Shown in pieces: positions 24,962-33,317 of a stretch of 64,000 nt of DNA. Origin of the DNA: GCA-003244245 sp049673305 (lineage in GTDB: Bacteria > Actinomycetota > Actinomycetes > Mycobacteriales > Pseudonocardiaceae); contig JBATXM010000197.1 of assembly GCA_049673305.1 (NCBI GenBank), forward strand, positions 30,457 through 94,456. The letters run 5' to 3'. Made by a program: the position numbers and the translations under genes. The first letter of the stretch is position 1. Each line of letters opens with the position of its first letter. Under the pieces are notes generated by a model that was not told the origin of the DNA, searched no databases, and saw nothing but the letters and a program-made list of their open reading frames with translations.

Positions 24962-25771
24962 GTGTCACGAGTGTGTCAGCAGGACACTATCTTCCCAGAC
25001 GCTACTGCTGCCGCTTTTTTTGACGTGGACAACACGATGATGCGGGGTGCGTCGATCTTCTACTTCGCACAAGGCTTAGCCGCAAGGAACTTCTTCCCCG
25101 CTGGAGCGTTAGCCTCTTTCACCTGGCAGCAGCTGAAGTTCAGGGTGGTCGGCAAGGAGCTCAGCCTGGCAAAGATCCACACCAGTCGTGAACAGGCTCT
25201 GTCATTCGTGGCTGGTAAGTCTACCCAGCAATTCGTTGAGCTAGGCGAGGACATCTATGACGAGCTGATGGCCGATCGGATCTGGTCTGGGACATTGGCG
25301 CTGGCTCAGACGCACCTTGATGCCGGGCAGCGGGTGTGGCTGGTCACCGCAACTCCGGTGGAGCTGGCCACGATCATCGCCCGCCGGCTCGGCCTCACCG
25401 GTGCGCTGGGCACTGTGGCGGAGAGTGTCGACGGTGTGTACACAGGTCGGCTGGTAGGTGACATCCTGCACGGGGCGGCCAAGGCACAGGCGGTGCGCGC
25501 GTTGGCCCTCGCAGAGGGGCTTGACCTGCAGCGCTGCACTGCCTACTCCGACTCAGCCAATGACATTCCGATGCTCTCTGTGGTCGGCACAGCGGTCGCG
25601 GTCAACCCTGATCCTGACCTTCGGGAGACCGCCCGGACGCGGGGCTGGGAGATCCAGGACTTCCGAACTGGTCGCAAAGCGGCGATGATCGGAGTTCCCT
25701 CAATGCTGGGCATTGGAGTAGCGGCGGGTGCGGTTGCCGCCCGCCGCCACCAACGTCGTTCTCGCCAGTGA
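24962..25771 (+). CDS. HAD-IB family phosphatase
   Basis: A HAD hydrolase of the SerB/CicA-like IB group, about 269 residues. Motif I is AAFFDVDNTMMRGAS (nucleophile Asp), motif II VWLVTATPVELATII, motif III the Lys region GAAKAQAVRAL, and motif IV YSDSANDIPMLSVVG. The substrate is unknown, and phosphorylated lipids or lysophospholipids are possible given the acyltransferase next to it. GTG 24962 has AGGA 4 nt upstream. CTG 24938 has a stronger SD (gggggagg) and the same frame. A neighbour relation with BldN/DUF5667 is common in streptomycetes. Confidence 0.86.
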   Translation: MSRVCQQDTIFPDATAAAFFDVDNTMMRGASIFYFAQGLAARNFFPAGALASFTWQQLKFRVVGKELSLAKIHTSREQALSFVAGKSTQQFVELGEDIYDELMADRIWSGTLALAQTHLDAGQRVWLVTATPVELATIIARRLGLTGALGTVAESVDGVYTGRLVGDILHGAAKAQAVRALALAEGLDLQRCTAYSDSANDIPMLSVVGTAVAVNPDPDLRETARTRGWEIQDFRTGRKAAMIGVPSMLGIGVAAGAVAARRHQRRSRQ

Positions 25772-25806
25772 CCCGCGCTACCAGCGCGGGCTCAGCCGAT
25801 GCAGTC

Positions 25807-26631
25807 TCAGCCGAGAAACGGGTCACGGCGCTGGCTGAGTAACCGGTCGAGGGTCTGCTGGATGGTCTCGCGTATCTGCTGGGTGAGGCGCAAGACCAGC
25901 GACGGGTCCTCAGCGGAATCCGGCTCGTAGGAGTCGGTTGCGACCGGCTCACCAAACTCGATGTACCACTTGGACGGCAGGGGGATCAGCCCTAACGGCC
26001 CTAGCAGCGGGAAGAATGGCGTCACCGGGAAGTACGGGGCACCGAACAGCCGGGCCAGCGGCTTGATGTCGCCGATCATCGGGTAGATCTCCTCGGCGCC
26101 CACGATGGCGCACGGGATGATGGGCACCTGGGTGCGCAACGCCACGGAGACGAACCCACCGCAGCCGAAACGCTGTAGCTTGTACCGGTCACGGTAGAGC
26201 TTGCCGATTCCTTTGAACCCCTCCGGCCACACCCCCACCAATTCACCGGAGGTGAGCAATCGCTGCGCGTCGGGGACACACGCCAGGGTCTGACCCGACT
26301 TGCGAGCCAACGACCCGAGTAGTGGAGTGCGGAAAATCAGGTCGGCCCCGAGCATCCGCAAATGCCGCTCCGCCGGATGCGCGTCGTGCACCGCGATCGC
26401 GGTCATCACCGCATCCAGCGGCAGCGTTCCCGAGTGGTTGGCGACCACCAGAGCTCCGCCTTCGGCAGGCACGTGGTGGATGCCAATCGTCTCTACCCGG
26501 AACCATGAGCGGTACAGCGGGCGCAGTAGCGGGAGCAACACATGCTCGGTGAGCTCTGGGTCGAAGCCGAACTCATCGACGCTGTAGTCGCCGGTTAACC
26601 GTTTGCACGCACATGCGAGCAGCTCAGCCAC
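25807..26631 (-). CDS. Lysophospholipid/glycerolipid acyltransferase (PlsC family)
   Basis: About 274 residues. The acyltransferase block VVANHSGTLPLDAVMTAIAV carries the HX4D-type motif (NHSGTLPLD), and VWPEGFKGIGK gives the EGxK-type substrate motif. It likely transfers acyl chains to lysophospholipid or a related lipid at the membrane. GTG 26631 is used; a TTG at 26643 is also possible. A longer reading up to 26775 would overlap the whole bS22 gene in another frame and is rejected. The HAD hydrolase lies convergent, 35 bp away. Confidence 0.85.
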   Translation of the reverse strand: MAELLACACKRLTGDYSVDEFGFDPELTEHVLLPLLRPLYRSWFRVETIGIHHVPAEGGALVVANHSGTLPLDAVMTAIAVHDAHPAERHLRMLGADLIFRTPLLGSLARKSGQTLACVPDAQRLLTSGELVGVWPEGFKGIGKLYRDRYKLQRFGCGGFVSVALRTQVPIIPCAIVGAEEIYPMIGDIKPLARLFGAPYFPVTPFFPLLGPLGLIPLPSKWYIEFGEPVATDSYEPDSAEDPSLVLRLTQQIRETIQQTLDRLLSQRRDPFLG

Positions 26632-26651
26632 CGACGTTGACAACGCTGACG

Positions 26652-26753
26652 TTACTTCTTCAGCTTGCGGCGTTGCACCCGGGTTTTGCGCAGCAACTTG
26701 CGATGCTTCTTCTTGGACATGCGCTTGCGGCGTTTCTTGATCACCGAACCCAT
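26652..26753 (-). CDS. 30S ribosomal protein bS22 (AURKAIP1/COX24-like)
   Basis: A 33-residue, extremely basic protein, MGSVIKKRRKRMSKKKHRKL followed by LRKTRVQRRKLKK, the signature of actinobacterial bS22, a small subunit protein seen in mycobacterial ribosomes. GGAGACC lies upstream of the ATG. It is too short for usual gene finders and lies between the HTH gene and the acyltransferase, an arrangement also seen in streptomycetes. Confidence 0.95.
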   Translation of the reverse strand: MGSVIKKRRKRMSKKKHRKLLRKTRVQRRKLKK

Positions 26754-26779
26754 ACTCGGTCTCCTCGCTGGTCATGGCT

Positions 26780-26836
26780 GCGCTGGTGGCTGCGGTGCTG
26801 GTTGCGGCAGTGCTGGTTGCGGCGGTGCTGGTTGTG
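26780..26836. repeat. 15-bp tandem repeats upstream of the bS22 gene
   Basis: On the minus strand the unit CAACCAGCACYGCCG is repeated three times head to tail in the leader of the bS22 gene. It may affect the mRNA leader of bS22 or be a simple slippage product. Confidence 0.6.
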
Positions 26837-26926
26837 CACCATGTGGCGAAGCGCCCGGTAGCAGGCGCGAACGGAGACCTAGCTTAGCCCTGGTCGGATC
26901 TGCGACCAGCACCCAGCCCGGATCTC

Positions 26927-27133
26927 TCATCCTGCGTCGAAGTAGGCGTTTTCCAGGTAAGCGTGCACGGCTACCTCCGGAACCCGGAAGGAGCGCCCGA
27001 CGCGGACCGCAGGCAGCTCGCCCGCATGTACCAGCCGGTACACCGTCATCTTGGACACCCGCATCATCGCGGCCACCTCAGCGACCGTGAGGAACTGCAC
27101 CTTGGCCGACCCGGCTTGCTCGTTCATCAGCAT
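26927..27133 (-). CDS. BldC-like (MerR/excisionase-type) DNA-binding protein
   Basis: A 68-residue winged-helix protein with FLTVAEVAAMMRVSKMTVYR and LPAVRVGRSFRVPEVAVHAY, the classic short MerR-like fold of BldC proteins in streptomycetes that bind direct repeats. ATG 27133 or 27127 is used. It sits upstream of bS22 on the same strand, a conserved actinobacterial arrangement. The regulon is unknown. Confidence 0.9.
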   Translation of the reverse strand: MLMNEQAGSAKVQFLTVAEVAAMMRVSKMTVYRLVHAGELPAVRVGRSFRVPEVAVHAYLENAYFDAG

Positions 27134-27271
27134 GGCTCATCGCGTCCTCACCACGTCGCGCGCCGCTGGGCTTCCCCTCCCGCGGTCCGTGACGCAATTG
27201 TTCTTACGAGAGTAGCGGGACTGATGGTGGCCGTGCGACTCCCATCGGTGGTAGTTGGGTGGTAGTTGGTA

Positions 27272-28096
27272 TCAAGTGTCGTTGGTGTCAGTCTGGTGGG
27301 CAGCTCCGAGTTCGACCGAGCGCTCCCGGGCCGCCTCGATGGCAGCCAACACAGCCGCGCGCACCCCGTGCCGTTCCAACTCGCGGATCGCCATGATCGT
27401 CGTACCACCGGGGGAGGTGACCGCCTCTCGCAGCAGCACCGGGTGCTCACCCGTGTCGCGCAGCATCCGTGCCGCGCCAACGGCGGATTGGGTGATCAGC
27501 TCGGTTACCATCGGCCGGGGCAATCCGAGCATGATCCCTGCATCGATCATCGCTTCGACCAGGTAGAAGAAGTAGGCGGGGCCGGACCCGGACAGCGCGG
27601 TGACGGCGTCTTGCTGACTTTCCGGAACCCGGACCACCCTACCCACGCTGGCCAGCAGTTCCTCGGTCAGCTCCAGGTGCGCGTCGGTGGCGAAGCGGCC
27701 GGCGGATATCGCGCTCATTGCCTCGCCGACCAGTAGCGCAGTGTTGGGCATGACGCGCACGACCGGCACGCCGTCAGGGAGCCGACGCTCATAGAGCGCG
27801 GTAGGCAACCCGGCGCACAAGCTCACGACCAGAGTGTCCGGGCCGAGCAGTCCGGCAAGCTGCGCCAACAGTGGGTCGATGTCCTGCGGTTTCACTGCGA
27901 CGACCAGGACGTTGGCCTTACCCGCCGCGGTGGCGGTGTCGACCGCGCGCACCCGGTAGGTCTGCTCTAGTTGGGCGGCCCGGTCGGGATAGCGCTCGGT
28001 AAACATGAGGTCATCCGGGCTGCGACCAGCATGCAGCAGTCCGGATAGCAGAGCCTCGCCGATCTTGCCGGCACCGAGGATGGCGATCGTGGTCAT
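27272..28096 (-). CDS. proC: Pyrroline-5-carboxylate reductase
   Basis: Reduces pyrroline-5-carboxylate to proline with NAD(P)H. The 274-residue protein has the Rossmann motif IAILGAGKIGEALLSGLL, the VVAVKPQDIDPLLAQL stretch, VVRVMPNTALLVGEAMSAI and the C-terminal signature VTALSGSGPAYFFYLVEAMI plus LREAVTSPGGTTIMAIRELE. It lies 45 nt downstream of the proline dehydrogenase gene on the same strand, so synthesis and degradation enzymes of the same intermediate are adjacent. Confidence 0.95.
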   Translation of the reverse strand: MTTIAILGAGKIGEALLSGLLHAGRSPDDLMFTERYPDRAAQLEQTYRVRAVDTATAAGKANVLVVAVKPQDIDPLLAQLAGLLGPDTLVVSLCAGLPTALYERRLPDGVPVVRVMPNTALLVGEAMSAISAGRFATDAHLELTEELLASVGRVVRVPESQQDAVTALSGSGPAYFFYLVEAMIDAGIMLGLPRPMVTELITQSAVGAARMLRDTGEHPVLLREAVTSPGGTTIMAIRELERHGVRAAVLAAIEAARERSVELGAAHQTDTNDT

Positions 28097-28141
28097 GGCG
28101 CTACGGTGCCACAGCCCCCTGACAATTCAGCCGAGGGACAC

Positions 28142-29107
28142 TCAGTTCCTGGACACCATGGCGCGGAAGAAGAAGGCGACGTTGCCAGGTCGCTCGGCAA
28201 GCCGCCGGGTGAGGTAGGAATACCAATCCGAGCCGTAAGGGAGGTACACCCGAACGGTGGCTCTGCTGGCTGCCGCCAGCCGTCGCTGCTCGACCGGCCG
28301 TACCCCGTAGAGCATCTGGTATTCGAAGCTGTCCGGTGGGCGCCCGTACCAGCGGGCCCGCTCCGCCACGATGTCGATCAGCTGTGGATCGTGCGTGGCG
28401 AACATGGGATAGCCGCCTCCGGCGAGCAGGACGTTGGCGCAGCGCACAAAGCTGCGAGCAACCTCGTGCGAGGTCTGGAATGCGAGCTCGGGAGGTTCGG
28501 CGTAGGCGCCCTTGCACAGCCGGATCCGGGCGCCCTCGACCGCGAGCGCCTGGCAGTCGCCCAGCGTGCGGTACAGGTAAGCCTGCAGCACCGCCCCGGT
28601 CTTCGGCCAACTGCGGCGTAGTTCGGCGTGCACTCGCAGGGTGGAGTCGGTCAGGGCGTGCTCTTCAGCGTCCAGGGTTACGGTGGTACCGGCCTGCTCG
28701 GCGGCCACGCAGATCCGGGAGGCGTGGCGCAGCGCTAGCACCTCGTCCAGCCGTTGCCCCAGTGCGGACAGCTTCACACTGACCTCGGCCCGGTGTGCCA
28801 GGCCCTCGGCGCTCAAGCGAGCCAGCAGCTCGAGATAGGCCCGCACGGTGGATTCCGCGCCGGCCTCGTCCGTGACGCTCTCCCCTAGGTGGTCCAGGGT
28901 CACCGCCAGACCGTCGGCCACCAAGGTGGTGGCAGCGGCCACCGCCTGCTCGGTGCTCACCCCCGCCACGAAGCGGCTGACCAGGTAGCGGCTGCCTGGA
29001 GCGCTGGCGACGAGCCTGTGCACAGTCGGATTGCCGGCAACAACCAGGATGAGTGAACGCAGCACAGCATGCACGCTAGCGCCTGCGGTGAGTGGTGCCC
29101 GCCTCAT
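28142..29107 (-). CDS. Proline dehydrogenase
   Basis: FAD enzyme of 321 residues that oxidises proline to P5C. The family motifs are VSVKLSALGQRLDE, TVTLDAEEHALTDSTL, LQAYLYRTLGDCQALA, RIRLCKGAYAEP and MFATHDPQLIDI, with FEYQMLYGVR and VRVYLPYGSDWYSYLTRRLA near the C-terminus. It is a monofunctional form; the P5C dehydrogenase is not in this window. GTG or ATG near 29107 is the likely start. Confidence 0.94.
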   Translation of the reverse strand: MRRAPLTAGASVHAVLRSLILVVAGNPTVHRLVASAPGSRYLVSRFVAGVSTEQAVAAATTLVADGLAVTLDHLGESVTDEAGAESTVRAYLELLARLSAEGLAHRAEVSVKLSALGQRLDEVLALRHASRICVAAEQAGTTVTLDAEEHALTDSTLRVHAELRRSWPKTGAVLQAYLYRTLGDCQALAVEGARIRLCKGAYAEPPELAFQTSHEVARSFVRCANVLLAGGGYPMFATHDPQLIDIVAERARWYGRPPDSFEYQMLYGVRPVEQRRLAAASRATVRVYLPYGSDWYSYLTRRLAERPGNVAFFFRAMVSRN

Positions 29108-29179
29108 GGGAGCACGACATCCCCCACAACACCCGGCACACCCATCACGGGGAGCCCAGCCGGGCAGGCGACCCGCGGG

Positions 29180-29752
29180 TCAGCGGCCCCGCCAGGCGAG
29201 CGGGGAGGTGTGCAGGGCGGCGTCGGCGATGCGGTGTGCGGTGCCGGTGCGCAGGCTGGCTCGTGCGGAGTCGATCCAGCCCTGCACCCTGGTGTAGCCA
29301 GCGTCCTGGTATTCAATCGCTTGGATGATGCATTCGAGTTTGTCGGCGTCTTTGGCGCAGTGCGCCTCGGGAGTCTGCGCTGCCTCGTATTCGGCGACCG
29401 CTTCCTGCACGGTCTTGCGTGCGGTGTCGGGCAACGAGGCGGTCTGGTCAGCGGTGATCACTTCAGGGGAGCACTGGTCAAGGTAAGGCCGGGCGGTGTG
29501 CGGGATGTCACCGGTACGGGTTTCCTGCGAGTCGTGCCAGATGGCGAGCAGCGCCGCCCGGCCGGGCTCAGCGCCCTCGATCGCGGCGAGGATTGAGGCG
29601 AGCTGCGCGACTCGCAGGCTGTGCTCTGCGACGGACTCGGGATCTCGGACTCCAGCATGCCACCAACCGGCGCGGCGAATCCGCTTGAGCACACCGAGCT
29701 CGAAGGCGAAGCTCGCGACGGCGACAGCATACTGCTCGACTGGTTCCTCCAC
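29180..29752 (-). CDS. HD-domain phosphohydrolase (YfbR-like)
   Basis: A 190-residue HD-superfamily hydrolase with RRAGWWHAGVRDPESVAEHS (H...), AIWHDSQETRTGDIPHTARP (the HD pair) and HCAKDADKLECIIQAIEYQ (final D). These metal-binding residues fit 5'-deoxynucleotidases that act on dNMPs; exact specificity is unknown. GTG 29752 is chosen; a longer reading from 29818 overlaps the upstream regulator gene. It is probably co-transcribed with the regulator 20 nt upstream. Confidence 0.85.
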   Translation of the reverse strand: MEEPVEQYAVAVASFAFELGVLKRIRRAGWWHAGVRDPESVAEHSLRVAQLASILAAIEGAEPGRAALLAIWHDSQETRTGDIPHTARPYLDQCSPEVITADQTASLPDTARKTVQEAVAEYEAAQTPEAHCAKDADKLECIIQAIEYQDAGYTRVQGWIDSARASLRTGTAHRIADAALHTSPLAWRGR

Positions 29753-29771
29753 GCGGGTGACCCTACCTAAC

Positions 29772-30896
29772 CTACGGGTGTGCGAGGCGGACGGCGTAGC
29801 CGATGTCGGACAACTCACGTCGTGACTCGAGGCTCAGATCGTGATCTGTGGCAAGCTTTTCGACCGTGCTGGCCACCGTGGATCTCAGACCGGGTTGGTG
29901 GCTGAGCAGGCTGGGATGGGCAAGCAGGAGGGCCCACAACGTGTGGACGTTGAGCTCGGTGTGACCCCAGCCGGGATCCAGACGGTTCAGAAGGTGCCCG
30001 AGCAGTCGGGTTCCGTTCCAGTCTCGTGGGTTGACGCGGACCATGAACTCGTCATCGACCTGGACGTCACCGATCTCGCCCACCCAGTAGGCCCAGTAGT
30101 TGAGGTTCGCCTGCTCCAGTTGGTCGGTGGTCAGGGCGTGCCGCAGGAAGGCCCGCAACGGGTCGCGATCACCACCGTGGCCAAGTGCGACAGCGGAGGC
30201 CCGGACGGCTACCCAGGACGGAACGTGATCGGTGCACCCGGCCTTGCGCAGGGCGCGACGCTGTTCGGCGTGCAACCAGTCGGCCGTGCCCGCTCGGGTG
30301 TCGAAACTGAGCAGGTAGATCGCCTGGCGACGGCACAGCACGGCCTCTTCATGGGGGTTTGCATCCGCAGTCACCAGGAGGTGATCGAAAAAGCGCGTTC
30401 GCTCGTCCTGGGTCAGTATCGGCTGGTCTGGGACAGGGCCACGCCGTACCCGCGCGCTCACGAGATCTCGCAGCGAGTCGGGGGCTAGCCCGGTGAACGG
30501 CCAGGTGATCAGTTTGGTCAGCTGGCGCTGATGGACTGTCACGCCGAGAGGGTGCTCATCGGCCGTGATGAGTTGGCCCCCAGCCTGCACCGCTTGAGCG
30601 ATGATCAGATCCGCCTGGATGGCGTCATCCAGCGTCGCGAGCAGGGTGGGTTGCGCGCCGGATCGCACCAGCCGTGATCGCAGCCCAGCCAGATCCGCGG
30701 CGCGCAGTGCCGTCAGCGGCCGGCGACCGCTCTCCCACCCCTGCACGCTGGCGACGTCCACGCCCAGCTTCTCAGCCAGTTGGATCTGGGTGAGCCCGGC
30801 CGATTCCCGGGTCAGCTTGAGGAGAAAGCCTGACACCACACCGAGGCAACGCGGCGAGCCCTGACTACCGCGCAATGTTCCTCCACCGCTGACCAT
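29772..30896 (-). CDS. XRE-family regulator with a large C-terminal domain
   Basis: A 374-residue regulator whose helix-turn-helix is GLTQIQLAEKLGVDVASVQG with WESGRRPL, in the first 65 residues. The C-terminal 300 residues have no clear family but include ADWLHAEQRRALRKAGC and PLRAFLRHALTTDQLEQANL. Streptomycete proteins of this shape are regulators tied to small divergently encoded proteins. Here a set of very small genes lies on the plus strand from 31047, with a shared 150-bp promoter region. Confidence 0.75.
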   Translation of the reverse strand: MVSGGGTLRGSQGSPRCLGVVSGFLLKLTRESAGLTQIQLAEKLGVDVASVQGWESGRRPLTALRAADLAGLRSRLVRSGAQPTLLATLDDAIQADLIIAQAVQAGGQLITADEHPLGVTVHQRQLTKLITWPFTGLAPDSLRDLVSARVRRGPVPDQPILTQDERTRFFDHLLVTADANPHEEAVLCRRQAIYLLSFDTRAGTADWLHAEQRRALRKAGCTDHVPSWVAVRASAVALGHGGDRDPLRAFLRHALTTDQLEQANLNYWAYWVGEIGDVQVDDEFMVRVNPRDWNGTRLLGHLLNRLDPGWGHTELNVHTLWALLLAHPSLLSHQPGLRSTVASTVEKLATDHDLSLESRRELSDIGYAVRLAHP

Positions 30897-31046
30897 CGGG
30901 TATCCCCATCCACTAGTTCTGAGCCGCGAATACTCGTACTGGCAGCCAGTCCCTCCCGGGCATTCTTCAGCTTACCGTTGTACCGCGATCAAGCGATCAC
31001 AAGCGGTCACTTCCCGAGCGGGGCAGGCCGCTGAGAGGACGGGACT

Positions 31047-31178
31047 GTGAAGACTGGCGTGAGCCTGAGCTGGCAGACCTGCCGGTGCCGGATCCCCGCC
31101 GCCCGGGCGGGGCGTCGGGTGTGGGGCAGCGCGGTTCATGTGCTCAATGAGGTCCTGACCTGGGAGCCCGCACCGTGA
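31047..31178 (+). CDS. Possible 43-residue small protein
   Basis: GTG 31047 preceded by GAGAGGA (8 nt) encodes MKTGVSLSWQTCRCRIPAAR and continues GRRVWGSAVHVLNEVLTW to a TGA. Two cysteines in CRC and the amphipathic end are the only visible features. Not recognised; the good SD and place at the head of the small-gene cluster support it weakly. Confidence 0.3.
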   Translation: MKTGVSLSWQTCRCRIPAARAGRRVWGSAVHVLNEVLTWEPAP

Positions 31179-31223
31179 CCGCGTATTTCGGACATCCGGT
31201 TGACAACTCCTAGGAGAACGCTC

Positions 31224-31454
31224 GTGAAACGCACAAGTCCGTCCCGCGCGAGTAAGAAAAGAAGGGGACTGGTTGCCAGGCGCATAACGTATAAGTGCGC
31301 CAGGCGCCCGCATGATCGGCACCGAGAATTGATAGTGGACGTTCCCCACGGAGAAGTCATGGATGCCGATTACGCGGCCGCGATGGTGGCGGTGCGGACC
31401 GGCATGCCCTTGGCGGAAGTGACCATCGTGACGATAGCCGAAGGAGGGGAATGA
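31224..31454 (+). CDS. Small conserved-looking protein, divergent from the XRE regulator
   Basis: GTG 31224 has AGGAGA 8 nt upstream and gives 76 residues. The N-terminus is very basic (SRASKKRRGLVARR), while the end is a compact fold-like segment, LIVDVPHGEVMDADYAAAMV then RTGMPLAEVTIVTIAEGGE. The stop overlaps the next start by 4 nt (ATGA), a sign of coupled translation. No function is known. It may belong with the XRE regulator 330 bp away on the other strand. Confidence 0.55.
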   Translation: MKRTSPSRASKKRRGLVARRITYKCARRPHDRHRELIVDVPHGEVMDADYAAAMVAVRTGMPLAEVTIVTIAEGGE

Positions 31455-31702
31455 CCGTGACAATCGAGCGCCGTCATCCGTCTGTGACCGGCCAGGGTGA
31501 GCATCCGAGCGGTCACCGCCGCAAGGAGATCCCGGCGACATGTCAGCTGGAGGGGGGTCCGGTGGAGGTCACCACCCTGGTGGTGAGCAAGCGTGGCGGG
31601 ACGATCGTGCTCGATCCTCAGGTCGCTGGCTCGTGCGTGATGTCTCTCGATGAGGACGGGGCTACGACGCTGGGCAACCTGCTGAGCGTGTGGCTGGGGT
31701 GA
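31451..31702 (+). CDS. Small protein, VxLDP...GxCVxxLDEDxA type
   Basis: An 83-residue protein whose second half (VEVTTLVVSKRGGTIVLDPQ, GSCVMSLDEDGATTLGNLLS, VWLG) resembles short hypothetical actinobacterial proteins that end in LxEWLG. It overlaps the previous gene by 4 nt. No membrane segment is seen. It may be an accessory factor of the nearby XRE regulator; the function is unknown. Confidence 0.6.
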   Translation: MTVTIERRHPSVTGQGEHPSGHRRKEIPATCQLEGGPVEVTTLVVSKRGGTIVLDPQVAGSCVMSLDEDGATTLGNLLSVWLG

Positions 31703-31711
31703 ACCTGAGAT

Positions 31712-31870
31712 ATGGAGTATGAGCTGGTGCTGGTAGACGCCAGAGTCACCGACGACGCAACAGCGAAGATCATCAGAGATACCGGAACGCGGCTGACAAT
31801 CCGCATTCCCGGCGACACTGCTGCCAGTGCACCTGACCGTGGACCCAGACCTCCCGAAGTAGTTTTTTGA
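31712..31870 (+). CDS. 52-residue small protein running into the repeat element
   Basis: ATG 31712 encodes MEYELVLVDARVTDDATAKI and TGTRLTIRIPGD, a compact beta/alpha-like stretch. The last dozen codons (GPRPPEVVF) lie inside the left end of the repeat element, so the natural C-terminus is probably lost. It is 9 nt after the preceding small gene, with no strong SD of its own. Not recognised. Confidence 0.4.
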   Translation: MEYELVLVDARVTDDATAKIIRDTGTRLTIRIPGDTAASAPDRGPRPPEVVF

Positions 31871-32103
31871 TCAAGTTCTGGCCTGGGCACCCATGAGGCG
31901 TTCGCAGGAAAATCTTGTCGACATCATAGGCCCGCGATGGACCGGGTGGTGCCCGCGAAGCGTGGGGTGCAGGAGGTGCTGACCGGGATGCGGGAACGAC
32001 GCACGGAGCCGGTGGTGCGCAGACGGCGCGACGGGCGATGGTGGCTCGCCGCCAGTGAGCGCCGTATCGATCGACCGTGGTGCCGCCCTGATGTGGGCCA
32101 CCA
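31838..32103 (+). mobile_element. MITE-like repeat element, copy 1
   Basis: This segment matches 42868-43126 in opposite orientation. A 25-nt run at 31894-31918 is identical to the reverse complement of 43047-43071, and the runs cataggcccgcga, ggagccggtggtgcgcag and cgccgtatcgatcg are also shared. The left end begins GTGGACCCAGACCTCCCGAA, the same terminal sequence as copy 2; the right end is degraded. No transposase is encoded, so it would be non-autonomous. The right boundary is approximate. Confidence 0.75.
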
Positions 32104-32104
32104 C

Positions 32105-32368
32105 CGCCTGCGGGCGGGACGAGCCATCGGTCGCGACCGGGCGACCCGGCTCTGCGCGCTGGCCTCCGCTCGCCTCGCCATGGGTTCCGTAGACCATGCC
32201 TGTGCGACCGCAACGGAGGCGGCGGTCCTCGTTCGCCGTCTGGACTTTCTCCGCAGTCAACGCCGACTGGCCGATTTCCGGATGGCGGCCACCCCCTACG
32301 CTGGGTCCTCCGCAGTGCGCGAATTCGACACCAAACACCGAGACCTCCTCGGCACCTCACTGACCTGA
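32105..32368 (+). pseudogene. C-terminal remnant of an XRE/TPR-type regulator
   Basis: The reading to TGA 32366 gives LCALASARLAMGSVDHACA, TATEAAVLVRRLDFLRSQR, RLADFRMAATPYAG and SSAVREFDTKHRDLL. This is the typical end of actinobacterial XRE regulators with TPR repeats (ALxDVDxACxxAxEAxxL...RLxDFRxxxxPYxxSPAVRDFDxxH). No start codon, HTH or N-terminal half is present, because the sequence begins right after repeat-element copy 1. It therefore looks like a truncated gene. The boundary is approximate. Confidence 0.6.
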
Positions 32369-32422
32369 TCGCAGTCGGCTCCAGATGGGCCGAGTTCGGC
32401 GGGAACTGTTCGCGGGTCCCCG

Positions 32423-33310
32423 TTAGGGGCGCAGGAATTCCGCGTCGGTGTGGTGGTAGGCGAAGCCCAACTTCTGGTAGGTCCGCAGGGCGGCGGTGTT
32501 GTCGGATTCGACGTAGAGCAACGCTTGCGGTGCCCCCCGCTCGCGCAGGTAGACAAGCCCCGCCACGGTCAGCGCGCCACCGAGTCCGGTGCCCTGGGCG
32601 TCGGGGTCGACCGCGAGCAGATAGACCTCGCCAAGGCCGTCAGGGTGCACCTTGGTCCAGTGGAAGCCGAGCAGCCGGTCGGCTGGGTCCACCGCCAGCA
32701 GGAAGCCCTTAGGGTCGAACCACGGCTGCGCTTCGCGCACCAGCAACTCGCGGATATCCCACCGGCTCTGCTCGGGATGCCAGGCGAATCCGCGATCGTT
32801 TACTCGTACCACTGCGGCCTCGTCCTCACCTGGCACAAAGACGCGCAGTGTCACCCCCTCGGGAAGGACCCGCGGCGGGATCGGCTCGGCCAGCCCGCGA
32901 CGCAACTGAAACAGTTCGCGCCGACGAGCCAGCCCCACGCGGCGCGCCAGCCGGAGTGCGGCTGGGTGCTCGCCATGCGCCCACACCCATAGCGGCCCGG
33001 GCACCCGATCGAGCAGCGCTGCGAGCAGCGCGCTACCCACCCCACGGCGTCGGTGCTCAGGGTGCACCACAAACTCGGCAGTGCGCCGCTCGACGCGATC
33101 GTCCAGTCCCGCGTAGCCGACCAGCGTGCCCGTAGCGTCGGAGGCCAACAGGTGCGCCACCATCTCGGCATCGGGATGGTGCAGCCGCAGCGCAGCCGCT
33201 TCGGAGATGGGGTCTACGCCGTCGGCAGCTGTGGCGGCGGCCAGCAGTCCCACCGCAGCGGCGAGCTGCCCGTCGGACGGCGCACCGATCCAGTTCAGCG
33301 CCAGGATCAC
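32423..33310 (-). CDS. mshD: Mycothiol synthase (MshD)
   Basis: Final enzyme of mycothiol synthesis, acetylating Cys-GlcN-Ins. The 295-residue protein consists of two GNAT domains: the N-terminal one contains EFVVHPEHRRRGVGSALLAA, the C-terminal one LAVDPDAQGTGLGGALTVAG, each with the acetyl-CoA loop. WFDPKGFLLAVDPADRLLGF and FHWTKVHP match MshD. GTG 33310 is chosen. It follows glnR by 7 nt on the same strand, the same order as in M. tuberculosis (Rv0818-Rv0819). Confidence 0.93.
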   Translation of the reverse strand: MILALNWIGAPSDGQLAAAVGLLAAATAADGVDPISEAAALRLHHPDAEMVAHLLASDATGTLVGYAGLDDRVERRTAEFVVHPEHRRRGVGSALLAALLDRVPGPLWVWAHGEHPAALRLARRVGLARRRELFQLRRGLAEPIPPRVLPEGVTLRVFVPGEDEAAVVRVNDRGFAWHPEQSRWDIRELLVREAQPWFDPKGFLLAVDPADRLLGFHWTKVHPDGLGEVYLLAVDPDAQGTGLGGALTVAGLVYLRERGAPQALLYVESDNTAALRTYQKLGFAYHHTDAEFLRP

Positions 33311-33317
33311 GCTGACG

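Noticed and set aside
26652..26775. N-terminal extension of the acyltransferase to 26775
   Set aside because: It would overlap the whole bS22 gene in another frame; the bS22 sequence is unmistakable and the extension is low-complexity.
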